Source of the DNA: Peromyscus leucopus
Taxonomy: Eukaryota > Chordata > Mammalia > Rodentia > Cricetidae
Length of the DNA: 64,000 nucleotides
Assembly: GCF_004664715.2 (NCBI RefSeq)
Contig: NC_051082.1
Location: 7,099,072-7,163,071, forward strand
Direction of reading: 5' to 3'
The notes under the pieces are model-generated. The model had not been told where the DNA came from, made no database searches, and saw only the letters and a program-made list of their open reading frames with translations. The position numbers and the translations under genes are program-made. This document shows, one piece after another, positions 43,018 through 55,192 of this stretch (positions are counted from its first letter, which is position 1; every line of letters begins with the position of its first letter).

Positions 43018-44009
43018 GCCTTCTTTAAGAACGATGTCCGGCATGTTCTCATCTGTGCTCCAACATTCTCATCTTCCCCTGATTCCAGGGCAACATCAGC
43101 AGGTTTTAAAGAACCTGATGATGACATCAGTGTCATCTAAACAGAACTTCTGAGTTCCCTTTGCTCTTCTAGTGTCCCTTTCTTGGGACACACAATATGT
43201 TTGTTTTTCCCCTGGGACACTTTCTGTTAGGACGTGGGCTCCCACATCCCCCCGGTCCTCATTGCTGGTGGATCTCTGGCTTATCTGACAGGAAGTTGAT
43301 CTCCTGTGGCATCCGCTGTCCCCTCGATTGCCAAGGTTGGGCTGGCTGATCTATCCAGATTAAGGATATGACTTCCTCCCTCATCCACCCATGTGAGTCT
43401 CTTTGGTCAACGAAGCCAAAAAATAAAGGTTGGCCTTCTCAGGTTAAGGGGCAAAGTGCTTTGGTCAAGGATGTGGAAGAATTAGTTGCCCAGGAAGAAA
43501 AGCTAACGTGTTCTTGGCCCCGTGGGTTTGTGCTTCTTTTTTTCTGGGCCCAGGCTACACACCACGTGTCCTTTGCCCTTGTCAAAACTCTGATGGAAAG
43601 TGGCATTGATGCTATCAGGGGAAGTTCATTTCAGCTTATTAGAGAATTCAGAAAAAATATGTTTAAGTCCAGAGAGAAGCATCAACGTCCCTCTCTTTAT
43701 GACAGGAGAGCTCAGGGGTGACCCCAAAGCCCATGGCTTTTCCGCCCTTGAGCTAGGAATGAGGCAAGCACAATGCAAAGTCACGCAGGGCATACTTTTG
43801 CAGACATGTGGTGAGGCAGGTGTTAGATGCTCCATTTACACCTTCCCATCTCCTACCCTCTGACAGCCGGGGGGTGGGGCACGAGACAGGCTTCAGTCAT
43901 CCCATTGTGAGCCTAAGTGACATTTGCTCTGGCAGCGGAAAACCCCGCATAGCTTCTCTGATCTTCCTCACTCCCCGCCTTAGCCTGACATCACTTCCTG
44001 TTCTAGAAA

Positions 44010-44225
44010 CGAAGGTTGGGGAATTACAACCCACAGATAAAAATGTTTGCTTTTGTAAATAAAGTTTTGCTGGAACATAGCCACACCGATCATTCGCTCT
44101 ATGTCTATGGCTGCTGCTTCGTCCCAGCGGCAAGCTCAGTGCTTATGACAGAGCGGGGTGGTAGGGACCACACGCCCCGCAAGGCCTGGAATATTTACTG
44201 CCACGCCAAAGTGATCTAGTCCCCG
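44010..44225 (-). mobile_element. MER20-like hAT-Charlie element, antisense
   Basis: 'gcttttgtaaataaagttttgctggaac', 'tatgtctatggctgctgc', 'ggcaagctcagtgcttatgacag' and 'aatatttactgccacgcc' follow the reverse complement of this placental DNA transposon. The AATAAA within belongs to the element. Confidence 0.7.
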
Positions 44226-44827
44226 TGTGGGAAGACCGGCTTTGATATGCCAGATCAAGGACTGCGGAGTGCACTTTCCTGGGGGGACTTGCTGATGAAA
44301 CCTTGGTTCCAGGCAGCACAAGAACACTTGGATTCCTACTTCTTGGGTCAACAAGGAGGGAAGAGGTGACTTCATCCTTGCTGGGGTGTGCCTAGTTTCT
44401 CTTCAGATGCTATTGAAGGGTCAGGTGTACCCCTCAAGCCTGGCTCTGATTGTAAAGTTCGACTTTCTCCTTTGATGGTTTTGTCTACTTGTAGTTTCAT
44501 GGGAAACTATGCAGGAACAACTGACTCGGGTCATTCTTTGGACAGTCATGGCAGCCATGACCCAAGATGGCTACAGTCATGTCAAGCTGAACCCATCTCT
44601 TCTTCCCTGATGGAATTGCTAGAATACAGTGGAGTGATTGACAGCGTGGGTCTCCGAATGACTGTGTTGGAGGCAGACCTTGCACCCGCCCTGCCTGGTC
44701 TGTGTAACATGGGGAGAACGTGAAGACCCTGTCGATTTTGTTATCAAAGCCAATCTTCACCTAGTAGATTCCCACGAGCATTCGAGAAAAGCACTCAGGA
44801 GAAGGAGGGGTTCAGAAGGCCTACTTA

Positions 44828-45067
<240 letters not shown>

Positions 45068-45172
45068 TTAATGAGCCCTTGGTGAGCACTCCCCTCAGTG
45101 TCGGGCTGTTGAGAAAACAGCCCGTCATCTCCCAGGAAGCTTTCCCAAGGCCTCTGGATTTCTTCCTTCCTT

Positions 45173-45186
45173 CCACCAGAGGGCTG
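45173..45186 (+). promoter_or_regulatory. Weak CTCF-like motif
   Basis: CCACCAGAGGGCTG resembles the CTCF core but diverges at the 3' end. It is just upstream of Tmem233 exon 2, inside the intron. Confidence 0.2.
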
Positions 45187-45584
45187 ATTTTTTGTCTCGC
45201 CCACCCCTCTAGGGAGTATGTGGGTGGTAACGCTCGTCTCTTTCATTCAGTCCAGCATGTCAGCCCCCAGAGCCGTACTTGTCAAGTGGAAGACACATGT
45301 CTGTAGAATGGGTAGAACATGCCTGTGTCAGGCATTAGGGAGTCATTGCCAAGTCTCACCCACAGCCCGGGCCCGCTTGCTGCCCGTTTGGATCAAAGCC
45401 ACACTGACTCGTTTTTCTATTGCCAGTGGCCGCTTTTGAGCTACAGTGACAGCGTCAGGAACTTGGGACAGAAGTCGTAGCGTTTGCCAAACCCAAACTA
45501 TCTGCTGTTGGGTTATTCACAGAAGACATCCAGCCATTCCTACACTAAAAACTTTGCCTCAATTATTCACCTCTATGCCCAAGT

Positions 45585-45598
45585 CAAGGCCACCTTTT
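45585..45598. repeat. Target-site duplication, left copy (L1)
   Basis: CAAGGCCACCTTTT, identical to 47000-47013, flanks the L1 insertion. Confidence 0.9.
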
Positions 45599-46999
45599 TT
45601 TTTTTAATTTAAATTTTTTAAAATTTTATTTTACAATATTATTCAGTTCTACATAACAGCCACAGATTCTCTTGTTCTCCCGCTCGCGCCCCCCTCCCCT
45701 TCCCCCCAGTTCACCCCCCATTCTCACCTCCTCCAGATCAAGGCCTCCCCTGAGGACTGAGATCGACCTGATAGACTCAGTCCAGGCAGGTCCAGTCCCC
45801 TCCTCCCAGATTGAGCCAAGCGTCTCTGCATAAGTCCAGGTTTCAAAGAGCCAACTCATGCAATGAGCACAGGACCTGGTACCACTGCCTAGATGCCTCC
45901 CAAACAGATCAAGCCAATCAACTGTCTCACCTATTCAGAGGGCCTGATCCAGTGGGGCCCCTCAGCCATTGGTTCATAGTTCATGTGTTTCCATTCGTTT
46001 GGCTATTTGTCCCTGTGCTTTATCCAACCTTGGTTTCAACAATTCTCGCTCATATAAACCCTCCTCTTTCTCGCTAATTAGACTCCCAGCTCTCCACCCG
46101 GGGCCTAGCCGTGGATGTCTGCATCCAGATTCCTCAGTACTTGGATGGGGTTTCTGGCACAACTATTAGGATGTTTGGCCATCCCATCACCAGAGTAGGT
46201 CAGTCCTGGCTGTCTCTCGGCCATTGCCAGCAGTCTTTTGTGGGGGTATCTTTGTGGATTTCTGTGGGCCTCTTTAGCACTTTGTTTCTTCCTTTTCTCA
46301 TGTGGTCTTCATTTACCATGGTCTCCTATTCCTTGTTCTCCCTCTCTGTTCATGATCCAGCTGGGATCTCCCGCTCTCTTTCCCTCGACCGTTCATTGAT
46401 CCCACTCACGTCCATGGCTAAGATCAAAAACACTGAGGACACTTTATGCTGGAGAGGATGTGGAACTCGGGGAACTCTCCTCCACTGCTGGTGGGAATGC
46501 AAGCTTGTACAACCACTTTGGAAATCAATATGGCGCTTTCTTAGAAAATTGGGAATCAATCTCCCCCAAGATCCAGCTATACCACTCTTGGGCATATACC
46601 CAAGAAATGCTCAATCATACCACAAGAGCACTTGCTCAGCTATGTTTATATCAGCATTGTTTGTAATAACCAAAACCTGGAAACAACCTAGATGCCCTTC
46701 AACTGAAGAATGGATAAATAAATTGTGGCACATATACACAATGGAATACTACTCAGCAGAGAAAAACAATGACATCATGAGGTTTGCAGGCAAATGGATG
46801 GATCTAGAAAAAATCATCCTGAGTGAGGTAACCCAGACTCAGAAAGACAAACATGGTATGTACTCACTCATAGGAGGATACTAGATGTGGAACAAGGATG
46901 ACTGGACTGCTACTCACATCACCAGTGAGGCTACCTGGAAAACAGGACTCCAAGAAAGACACGGGGATCACCCAATGACGGAGAAATGGATGAGATCTA
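45599..46999 (-). mobile_element. 5'-truncated LINE-1 with internal inversion (twin priming)
   Basis: From a poly-T start, 45599 to about 46420 is the reverse complement of an L1 3'UTR. From about 46421 to 46999 the L1 is in the forward direction: the end of ORF2, its stop at 46882-46884, and the first part of the 3'UTR. The forward part stops at 'gagatctaca', and the reversed part resumes within a few bases of that point in the element, so together they make one contiguous 3' piece of about 1.4 kb with its 5' half flipped. Identical 14-bp duplications flank it. The intact ORF2 tail suggests a young insertion. Confidence 0.94.
46421..46884 (+). pseudogene. L1 ORF2 C-terminal fragment
   Basis: About 154 residues of the ORF2 C-terminus, with the CWRGCG zinc-knuckle-like region, RCPSTEEWI and the usual IILSEVTQ...MYSLI end, read without a break to TAG. 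Endonuclease and reverse transcriptase are absent, so it is inert. The open frame running in from 46111 is a fusion with reversed L1 3'UTR and is not a real protein. Confidence 0.9.
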
Positions 47000-47013
47000 C
47001 AAGGCCACCTTTT
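47000..47013. repeat. Target-site duplication, right copy (L1)
   Basis: CAAGGCCACCTTTT, identical to 45585-45598. Confidence 0.9.
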
Positions 47014-48020
47014 AAGTAGTCCCCACAGACACAGCTTCTCAGGCTGTTAAAATGCTGCAGTGGATGAGAAATGCTACCCTGCGCCTTGCTCCTCCTTCCT
47101 TCATCCCCCAGCATCCTGGGTCCTTCTCTGTATCACCTGTGACTTCTCCTGGAACTGGCATGCTAAGGGTTATTATTGAGCTCAGCAGAGCCTCCTTTCC
47201 CACTCCATCAGGAACGCTGCTCTGTGGGTTAGTTTGATCCCCAGAGACACCTAAAATGGGGGTGGTGGAGGCACAAAGGTCTGGGATCAGGACTTCAGGC
47301 GAGTCCTTGCCCCCAGCCAGCTCTAGGCCCGCCTGGGGCTGCTTGAGAAAGCTGAAGATCTCATCTTAGAGGCCCGAGTTCAGATTCTGTTTGAGAAGCA
47401 GTGATAAGTGCAGAATGTCACCAACCTTTCCAAGGACCATTGTCCTTGTCTGTGCATTGGGGCAGGAATGGCAGCAGCTTGACACAGAGGATCCCGTGAA
47501 TTAACGGGTGAAGTGGGCAGCGTTGACCTTGTGTGCTCGATGCACTCCGGCCTTTACTGTGAATTGGTTGCTACTTCCACCTCATTCTTATTGTAAGTCG
47601 TTGGGTGGAGATGGGTGTGACAGGCTCCTCTCTACCTCTGACCACCTCGGTGATCACAAGGATCCAAGTTCAGGCAGTGTTTTAGATGGCATCACAGTCA
47701 AAGTCAGTGTCCAGAACATTAGGAGTTCAAGTTCAGTCCTTATAATCTAGCCTAAGGTGATGACAATTCAGACCACCCACCTCTGACAAATCATCATTCT
47801 TCTGCGTGTCCTTGGAAAACGTAATCTACGGATCAGTCATAGTGATTTGATTAAGAAAAGGAAAAATAATGAGACCTCCAAACAATGTTAACTCTTGACT
47901 GTTAGACAAGAAGAAAAAAAAACCCCTCACTTTCTCTAATAGCAGTAGGGAAGAGAGCCAGCCTGGGGCATACTGAAGGTCATAGGTATCTTCAGGGCAT
48001 CACCTGTGGGCTCAGGTAAA

Positions 48021-48022
<2 letters not shown>

Positions 48023-48069
<47 letters not shown>
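48023..48069. repeat. (GT)n microsatellite
   Basis: About 23 GT units. Confidence 0.95.
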
Positions 48070-48071
<2 letters not shown>

Positions 48072-48504
48072 CTCTTTGGCTTGTTTGGTGCAGGTCAGCG
48101 AAGCCACACTGACCACCCGGCTGAGGGGTTTGAGTACAAGCTATGGTACATCCTTCCTCACCTGCAGCCAGCCTGGCATCCTGCCTGTGACCCTCCTCCT
48201 CTGGTACCACCCTCTCTCCAAGACTCATGAGAGAGAATCTGAGTGAGGCCACCACTGAGTTGAAACCCTTGAGAAGCCCCTTTCAGGGCCAAGGAGGGTT
48301 CTCTCCTCTGTATCCAGGACTCCCACTCTGAGTCTGGTCTCCCCTCTGGTTCTTGGAGAAGGGCTCTCCCTGGTTATCTGCTGGGTGATTGTAAAGATTG
48401 GGGGGGAAGGATCAGGGCAGAAGACGATAGAACTCCCAGATTCCAGTCTGAGGGACTTGTGTTATGGTAGGGGGATCAGCTTAAGGGTTGACGCCAGAGT
48501 TACT

Positions 48505-48780
48505 TTGCTCATAGTTGTGACAAAATATCCAACGGAAGCAGCTTAAAAGAGGGGCGGTTTCCTTTGGCACATGGCTTCAAAAGTCTCCCTGCAACATGGC
48601 CGGGAAGCGTGGTGGCTGGGGCTGCTCCTCCTGCAGTGGCAGGGCAATCAGGGTGGTGGCTTGTTCACATTGTGGCAAAGATCGGAAACAGAGAGAGAGA
48701 GAGGGCTTGGAACCAGAGGTGGATACCACCTCCAAGGGCCGCCCCTAATGACCCACCTCTGCCAGCTAGGCCCCTCGTCC
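48505..48780 (-). mobile_element. MaLR-like LTR, antisense, diverged
   Basis: 'agttgtgacaaaatatccaac', 'gaagcagcttaaaagaggggcgg' and 'aatgacccacctctgcc' resemble the antisense family at 30055 and 60730. Confidence 0.5.
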
Positions 48781-49174
48781 TAAACGTTCCCACAGCCTCC
48801 TCGGACAGCAGCGACAGCTGGGGACCGCGTGCTCGAACACGTGAGCCTGTGGTGGACACTTCACACCCCAACCTTTAACAGTGGAGAGCCAGTAACAGAG
48901 GGAGGAGTCCTCCGGCCCTGCCCGGTGCTGGATAAGTGCTCCCCAGCCCTGGCTGCAGTAACTCTGTCCTCCTTCCGATTAGAGTGTCATCCTAAGGGTC
49001 TCCTGGCAGCGGGGGCAGACTGACGTGGTGGAAATGGGTTTTGGAGAAAATGCATGCTCTGTAAGTCCTTTCTTCTGAAGAGCTCAGAAGGCAAACTCTG
49101 CCATCTGATAGGAAAGGACGAGAGAGAAGCCTGGATGGCTTTAGCTGTCTAAGATGTACGTGATCTTGTCGGAG

Positions 49175-49270
49175 TGGATGCTTCCTTTGATGTCTAGGTC
49201 CTGTGGCTGGAACTCAGGGCATCAGGCTTGGCGGCGAGTGCTTTTGCCTGCTGGGCCACCTCCCTGGCTC
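49175..49270 (-). mobile_element. B2/B3 head fragment, antisense
   Basis: 'gctggaactcagggcatcagg', 'ctgctgggccacctccctggc'. Confidence 0.5.
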
Positions 49271-50261
49271 AATTTATACGATCTTACTCATTCCTCTAAA
49301 AATTATGAATGCCATCTGGATACATGCCAATCATTTCAACACCACAGAAACAAACAGAACATAAAACTTCATTTAATCTCATTTCTCAGTCTTAAGCAGC
49401 TTGGTATGCCTTTTAGATGTCGCGTCCACAAATCCTGCGAAAATAATCCCGACACTCGCTCCAGCTTCCGTGATGACTAAGCGCGCTTCAACGGAGGTTA
49501 GGAGAAGGAAATTCGCACCCCAAGATAAAGCCACGGTAATAAGTCTGCGTGTCTAATCCTGACCCCTCACATGTGAAGGCAGCTTCATCCTCCCTCAGGC
49601 AAGGTTGGTGGCACAGCATAGGCTGTAGAGGGATGTCTTGTTTTCACTATGAGCAGACGACTGTAAATCCTGGTGGACTTGGCAGATCTGCCATTGGCAT
49701 TTCCTTTAAACACTCGTCTGTGCTTTTCATTGGCTGGCTGGAACTTCTGAATTGGACTTCCTCGCATGTCTTTCTAAGTAGGTCTCCTCTCCCTTTCTCT
49801 CTCCCCCTTCCCCTCCTCTCTCTCCCCTCTCTCTTCTCTTTTCCCTTCCCTTCTCTGCTCCTTTTCTGTATGTTTTGGCTCCTGCTATAGTTCAGTTCTG
49901 GAATGTTCCACAATGAGCCACGTGCTGCAGGCTCGGTGGTGGAACCTTAAGAGGTGAGGCCGGGAGGCGTCAGGTCACTGAGGGTGTGTCCTCGAAGGGA
50001 CTCGTGGGGTTCTGGTTTCTCCTCCTCATCTTTCTCTCTCTGTTTCCCCAGCGTCCGTGAGGAGAGTCGCTTCCTCTACCTTGTGTTTCTATCATGCAGT
50101 TGACTCCTCACAGACAGACAGACAGACAGACAGACAGTGCACAGAATGCTCTAGAACTGTGAGCCAAGGCAAACCCTTTCTCCTTCTGAGTTGATGGCAG
50201 GTATTTTGCTGCAGTGAGTGGAGAGCTGGCTGGCACAGCCTCCGGCTTACCCTGTGACGAA

Positions 50262-50430
50262 ATAGCGAAGATAATGGACAGCATTTGCGGAGCATTGCTT
50301 AGTGCCTGACATCACGTTAAATGCTTTCCAAGGGTTGTCTCATTTCTCCTCAGCTCTCTGAGGTAAGGAGTTCATCACTACTGTTTTATTGATGCGGAAA
50401 TTGAGGCACAAGGTTAAGCCATTCACAAAA
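50262..50430 (+). mobile_element. MIR SINE fossil
   Basis: 'ttgcttagtgcctgacatcacg', 'tctcatttctcctcagctctctgagg', 'ttattgatgcggaaattgaggcac' follow the MIR order. Confidence 0.75.
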
Positions 50431-50455
50431 AAGCTAGCATGGCTTATTTGTTTAA

Positions 50456-50469
50456 GTGTGTGTGTGTGT

Positions 50470-50539
<70 letters not shown>
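50456..50539. repeat. (GT)n(GA)n compound microsatellite
   Basis: A short GT run, then about 34 GA units; a long polypurine strand. Confidence 0.95.
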
Positions 50540-50542
<3 letters not shown>

Positions 50543-50739
50543 GCCTTTGGTTACTATTATTTTTTATTTATATAACTTGCTGGCTTCCACCTGCCCCAGG
50601 GTAGACAGCCTTCCAGGCTGGTGCTTCTAGCTTTTCCCTGCTTCTGTTTTCTGTTTTCCATTCATAATTCAAGAGACTGAGTTAGAGTGACAGACTTCCT
50701 CCTCTTCATGTCCTGCCATCGTTGTATTCTTGGGGAGAA

Positions 50740-50860
50740 GTTATTTATTATTACAAGGACTTCCTGTGTTGCCCAGCCTGGCCTTGAACTCACTAATGAT
50801 ACTCTTGTCTCTGTCTCCTGAGGACTGGGATTAAAGGTGTCTACCACAATGCCTGGCCAT
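50740..50860 (-). mobile_element. B1 SINE, antisense, diverged
   Basis: 'gttgcccagcctggccttgaactc', 'actgggattaaaggtgtctacc'. Confidence 0.8.
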
Positions 50861-50874
50861 CTAGTCTTTATATT

Positions 50875-51085
50875 TATTTATTTAATTTGTGTGTATGTAT
50901 ATAGGGGGTGGTAAGTGTGCATGTGTGAGTGTGTGTGAGGGTGCAGAACACAGCCCCAAGTGTTATTCCTCAGGTGCCTACCTTTTTATTGAGACAGGGT
51001 CTCTCACTGGCCTGGCATTAACCAAGTAGGCCAGGCTAGTTGGCTAGAGAGCTCCAGGGATCCTCCTGTCTCGGCCTCTGTGTCC
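50875..51085 (-). mobile_element. B3-like SINE, antisense, diverged
   Basis: GT-rich left end, 'ttgagacagggtctctcactgg', 'gatcctcctgtctcggcctct'. Confidence 0.5.
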
Positions 51086-51265
51086 ATTATTTTTAAGCTA
51101 ATACTCATGGGACCTGAACATGGCATGGGATTTCCTTCTAAGCTATAGATTTTATAATTTCACAAATGAATAACTCTTCCCTCCATCTTAGCCCAAAGCC
51201 TGAAAAGTAACAAATGAACAACTCTAAGCTCAGCCGTCAGTTGAGTCTCATCCATCTCAAAATGC

Positions 51266-51309
<44 letters not shown>

Positions 51310-51320
51310 TAGAGAGAGAC
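51266..51320. repeat. (GA)n tract
   Basis: About 20 GA units, broken by GATA near the end. Confidence 0.95.
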
Positions 51321-51547
51321 TGTTAGTGTCCCCTCGGTGTATGTTTCCCTCTGGGGGTAATAACGCAACTTTACCAAAGTGTAGAACGGGGTGCATTTCT
51401 GTCACATGCTTTATTTTGTGGGATCCTACAGGCAAAATGCAGTCATCACCACAGCATGCAGATCTTGGTCAGGTGCTGTGAACTTGTAAACGGCGCACAC
51501 ACTTCAACAGAAACCCAGGCCAAGGGACCTCTCCCGTGGTAATCTAA

Positions 51548-51555
51548 TGACGTCA
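51548..51555. promoter_or_regulatory. Full palindromic CRE
   Basis: TGACGTCA, the exact CREB/ATF consensus, inside ATGACGTCAT. It is in the Tmem233 intron, in a non-repeat stretch. Confidence 0.4.
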
Positions 51556-52060
51556 TGGTCACCTCACATGGTCACTCTGAGCTTATTCACACCCACTTGC
51601 CATGGGTAGACACGTGAACCTCATAACCAGGGAAAGGGAGTTGGTCAGGAAGCAGAAGAGAGGACTCCTTCTATGCTGAGCCTCGAGAAGGCTGCAGCAG
51701 AGAACAACAAGTCCATCGTGTCCTGCAGCGGCAACTCTTGGCTTCCCGTTGGAGGGCATCTCAAAGATGCTATAAATATTGGTAGCTGCATCTCAATGTT
51801 AGTGGATCTACTGTCTAGGAATTCCTGACACTTGCTGCTGAACGGCGCATCTGCCACACTGCTCTAAGCCAGGAAAATGTGAAGGTCCATTCCCTCTGCT
51901 CTTCAGAGCAGAGCTCTTGCTACATCCCACGTGGTACCTGGGTGAGACAGCATCCTCTGTGGGGTTGCTACCATAGAGACAAGAAGTGAAGTCCTCCAAA
52001 GCTGTTTTTACATTCCCTTCTATCAGTAATTTCTAACGCTGGCTGAACCTTAGGATTGCT

Positions 52061-52118
52061 TGGAGGCGGGGGTGGGGGGGTGGGTGGGGTGGGGGGGTGG
52101 GGGGAGGGGCGGGGGTCT
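52061..52118. repeat. G-rich tract with G-quadruplex potential
   Basis: Many G-runs of three to seven (GGGGGTGGGGGGGTGGG type) over about 55 bases on the + strand. Confidence 0.9.
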
Positions 52119-52172
52119 GCTTTAAAACATTCCCATGTTCAAGTCTTCTTCAAGACTAAGACTAAGTCAGGA

Positions 52173-52348
52173 TCTTTTTTTTTTTTTTTTTTTTTTTTTT
52201 TGTTTTTTGAGACAGCGTTTCTCTGTGTAGCTTTGGAGCCTGCCCTGGATCTTGCTCTGTAGACCAGGCTGGCCTCAAACTCACAGAGATCTGCCTGCCT
52301 CTGCCTCCTGAGTGCTGGGATTAAGGGTGTGCACCACCACACCTAGGT
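52173..52348 (-). mobile_element. B1 SINE, antisense, with T-run
   Basis: A run of about 29 T, then 'gagacagcgtttctctgtgtagctttggagcctgcc', 'tagaccaggctggcctcaaac', 'gagtgctgggattaagggtg'. The 'agctttggagcctgccctgg' block is the cricetid-like variant. Confidence 0.93.
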
Positions 52349-53691
52349 ATAAGATATTATGGTAGATTATTGTATGTACTAGTAAACAAATTTAGTAAAA
52401 TAGCAGCCTTAGATAATTTGCACTGTAATTTGCACAGTTATGGATTCTTATATGTTGATACAAATGTAAACTATTTTTATATTCCTGTTTAAGATAATTT
52501 GTATATCGATACAAATACAGAACTATATTTGTTATAATGTACATATATATTTGATACAAATATAGATTTATATCTGTCATACTTTATGTTCTACTTCTGT
52601 TTAGGATATTCGGTATATTGATATATATTTAAGATTATTGTCATATTGCATATCACACTATACATTCCTACCTCTGTTATAAATATCTTGTGTATTGTCA
52701 CAATTTTGAAGTCATCATCCTTTACCATACATTTGCTTATAGACTGTTTACCTTGTTTACATGAAGCCTTAGTCCTTAGGTTATTTCGGTAGATAAGACT
52801 TATAGATTTATAGTCACCTATGCCTATCATCTCTATAGTTACATTAGTTAGGTTATCCAGATTTACATATACATAGGTCAGATGGACAGGTAATCTTCAA
52901 ACACTTCATAGACCTGGAGAATATGGCATTTAAATAACTTAGAATTCTGTTGACATGAGACACAATTACTCCTGGCTGCGCCAATTTGATCCCGAGAGAA
53001 TGTTGGGCTTCTAAGACATTTCCATTTGGAAGTTTGTCTTCTTGGCACAAAATGGCCTACTGGGCAAAGAACTGCCCTTGCCTCAACTGCTGACAATACG
53101 AGTGCTGTCCTTCTGGACAAGTGGGACACAAGGAAAAGTGACTTCTGAACTCTGCCAAGACAGGGTAAGATGGTCTTTCAGAATTCCTGCTTCTGAAAGT
53201 GGTCTGTCAGATACTCTAGGCCTGTAGCCAATTTGAATGCACCAACAATGCTGAGAAACATTATGTGACTGTCCAGGCTGCCAGCTGTCTCTGTCTACTC
53301 TTGCAAGATTCCCGAAAGTTGCTTGCATCCACCTTCCATTTTTCAGGTACCATTATATTCCTTCTCAGGTCTTTGATGGGACTGAACACTAGCAGTTATA
53401 GTTACAACTTAGTATATATATTATCTTAGATAGAACATATTAAGTATTAGATTCAGGTTCTTTAGGATAGGACACCTTTTGGAATGATCTTTGTAACATG
53501 CCATTTACCTATGCTCTAGACTTCTCTGGATTTTAGTATGTGTTTCTTGCTTGATATTGTTCACATTGATTGTAGTTTCATCTTATCTAGGTCATTATCC
53601 CTCATTACTCCTGGACAATATTTGATAACCATTCCTTTGTATATAGTCTTGTATTAGGTTAGAACCTTCTTATTTAGACAAAAGGGGGAGA
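52349..53691 (+). mobile_element. ERV internal 3' part (non-coding)
   Basis: AT-rich sequence without long open frames runs to a polypurine tract, AAAGGGGGAG, at 53681-53690 directly before the LTR. Related blocks recur inside (for example 'cctgtttaagataatttgtatatcgatac' type near 52490 and a variant near 52600). gag, pol and a 5' LTR are absent. It resembles the 3' end of mys-type elements of cricetids; this is from memory. Confidence 0.6.
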
Positions 53692-53993
53692 TGTAGTGGG
53701 TAGCCATTTCAGCTTGGATCTGGAAGTTCCAACCCCCATTGAGGCTTCGGTAACTGTCACGCCTACAAGGCGGGGCCAAGGGAGGACCCTGAAGACCTGA
53801 GATCCAGATGTGCCAATTCTCTTGGTTCCTGGACCCTGGACACTGGAGGTAGACCGAGCAGAGTTCTCCAGAGAACACTGCCGGGCTGCACCACACCTTT
53901 CCCAGACCCTGTAAACTATCCCTTCACTTGTAAGTTACCCCACAAAATAAACCTCCCTTTTAACTACGTGGAGTGGCCTTAATAATTTCACCA
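53692..53993 (+). mobile_element. ERV 3' LTR (mys-like)
   Basis: It starts TGTAGTGGGTAGCC straight after the polypurine tract and ends near TTTCACCA, about 300 bp. AATAAA at 53945-53950 is the LTR polyA signal. Low divergence from the copies I recall suggests youth. Confidence 0.75.
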
Positions 53994-54199
53994 ATAGGCT
54001 CCGATGATTTTTGCTTGTTTGCTTTCTGGAGACAGAGTCCACACTAGCCTTGAACTTATGATCTTTCTGCCTCCTGCCACCAGGGAGTTGGGATGACTGG
54101 CTTGTGCCATCTTACTTAGATGCTCTATATGGTTTTTTGGGAGCTTGGGAAGTCCTTTTGGGGAGTGGCAGATTGACAGTTGTTGTCTCAGACGGATAG

Positions 54200-54350
54200 G
54201 CGTTCATTCATACACTCATCCAGTGATTCTCAGGTAAACACCTCCACTGCTCCGGCCCTCTTGGAGCTTACATTCCACGGCGGGGAGAGAGAATACTTTA
54301 GTAAACATGCTGATGAATGAGAGGATTACACGCACAGTGTTAGGACGGCA
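54200..54350 (+). repeat. Old mammalian-wide repeat fragment
   Basis: 'cgttcattcatacactcatcc', 'cctcttggagcttacattcc' and 'tagtaaacatgctgatgaatg' are typical of a common ancient repeat (MIR/L2 class). Confidence 0.45.
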
Positions 54351-54574
54351 AGAATAATAAGGAGAAGGGAACTCTAAGAGGCAGGGATGTTGGACCTGGG
54401 GAGCTGAGGAGTCAGGTGTGTAGAGAGCAGGAGGGAGGGGCCGTGGCTGGGAGGATAACAGGGGCAGAGGTGGGGAAGAGCTGTTGCCCCCCTCCCCCCC
54501 CCGCCCCCTTCTGCTGGGAAACTCAATATGGCTGAGATGTAAGGGAGAGAGAAGGGGGTATGTTCAGAGTAATA

Positions 54575-54745
54575 ATAATATTGCTCTAATCATTTGTATG
54601 TGCTAAGTGCTGTGCCAGGCACTTCGTGGGGCTGAGAAAAAGAATTTTAGCCCTCTGCACACATCAGGAAGTCAAGGCTCAGAGAGAGACACAAGTAACG
54701 TGACTTGTGGTGGGGGCCACAGACTTAAGCCAAAGACACCCCATT
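54575..54745 (+). mobile_element. MIR SINE fossil
   Basis: 'tgtgctaagtgctgtgccaggcactt', 'gtcaaggctcagagagagac', 'acaagtaacgtgacttgtgg'. Confidence 0.75.
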
Positions 54746-55192
54746 GACCAAGCCTTCTCCTGAACTACTTCAGCCTGCCTCCTGCCAGAAGCTAGGAGAG
54801 GAATCCATACCACACAGCTGACTGGATTCTGACTTCGGACAGTGTGGTCCACTGGTTAAGGAAACAGGGAAAAATGGTTCTAAGCTGTGCCTCTGATCTC
54901 ACGGTATTGACAGCTTGTTCATTTTCCTGGTCCTTAACTGCTGTGAAATTTCTATGTTCACCCTCAAGCAAAACAGGTTTCTCGAACACTAAATGTGACC
55001 GATGGAAAGACGTTAAGAGGTCTTTTGTAGTTTAGCTGCCCGGTCATTCTGGTTTAAGAGAGCCAGTTCATGCCAAGTGCTCAGGACTGTGTCTCATGAA
55101 TAGGCTAATAGCCTCAGCCCTCCCCAGTGTTGGCAAAGAGGAAAATAAATGCACATTTAAAAGAACACTGTGTGTATATGTGTATGTATACA

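Noticed and set aside
44055..44060. AATAAA near Tmem233 exon 2
   Set aside because: It is on the + strand and belongs to the MER20-like element, so it cannot end the - strand transcript.
46111..46884. 257-codon open frame on +
   Set aside because: The first third is reversed L1 3'UTR and the rest is the ORF2 tail; it is a by-product of the inversion.
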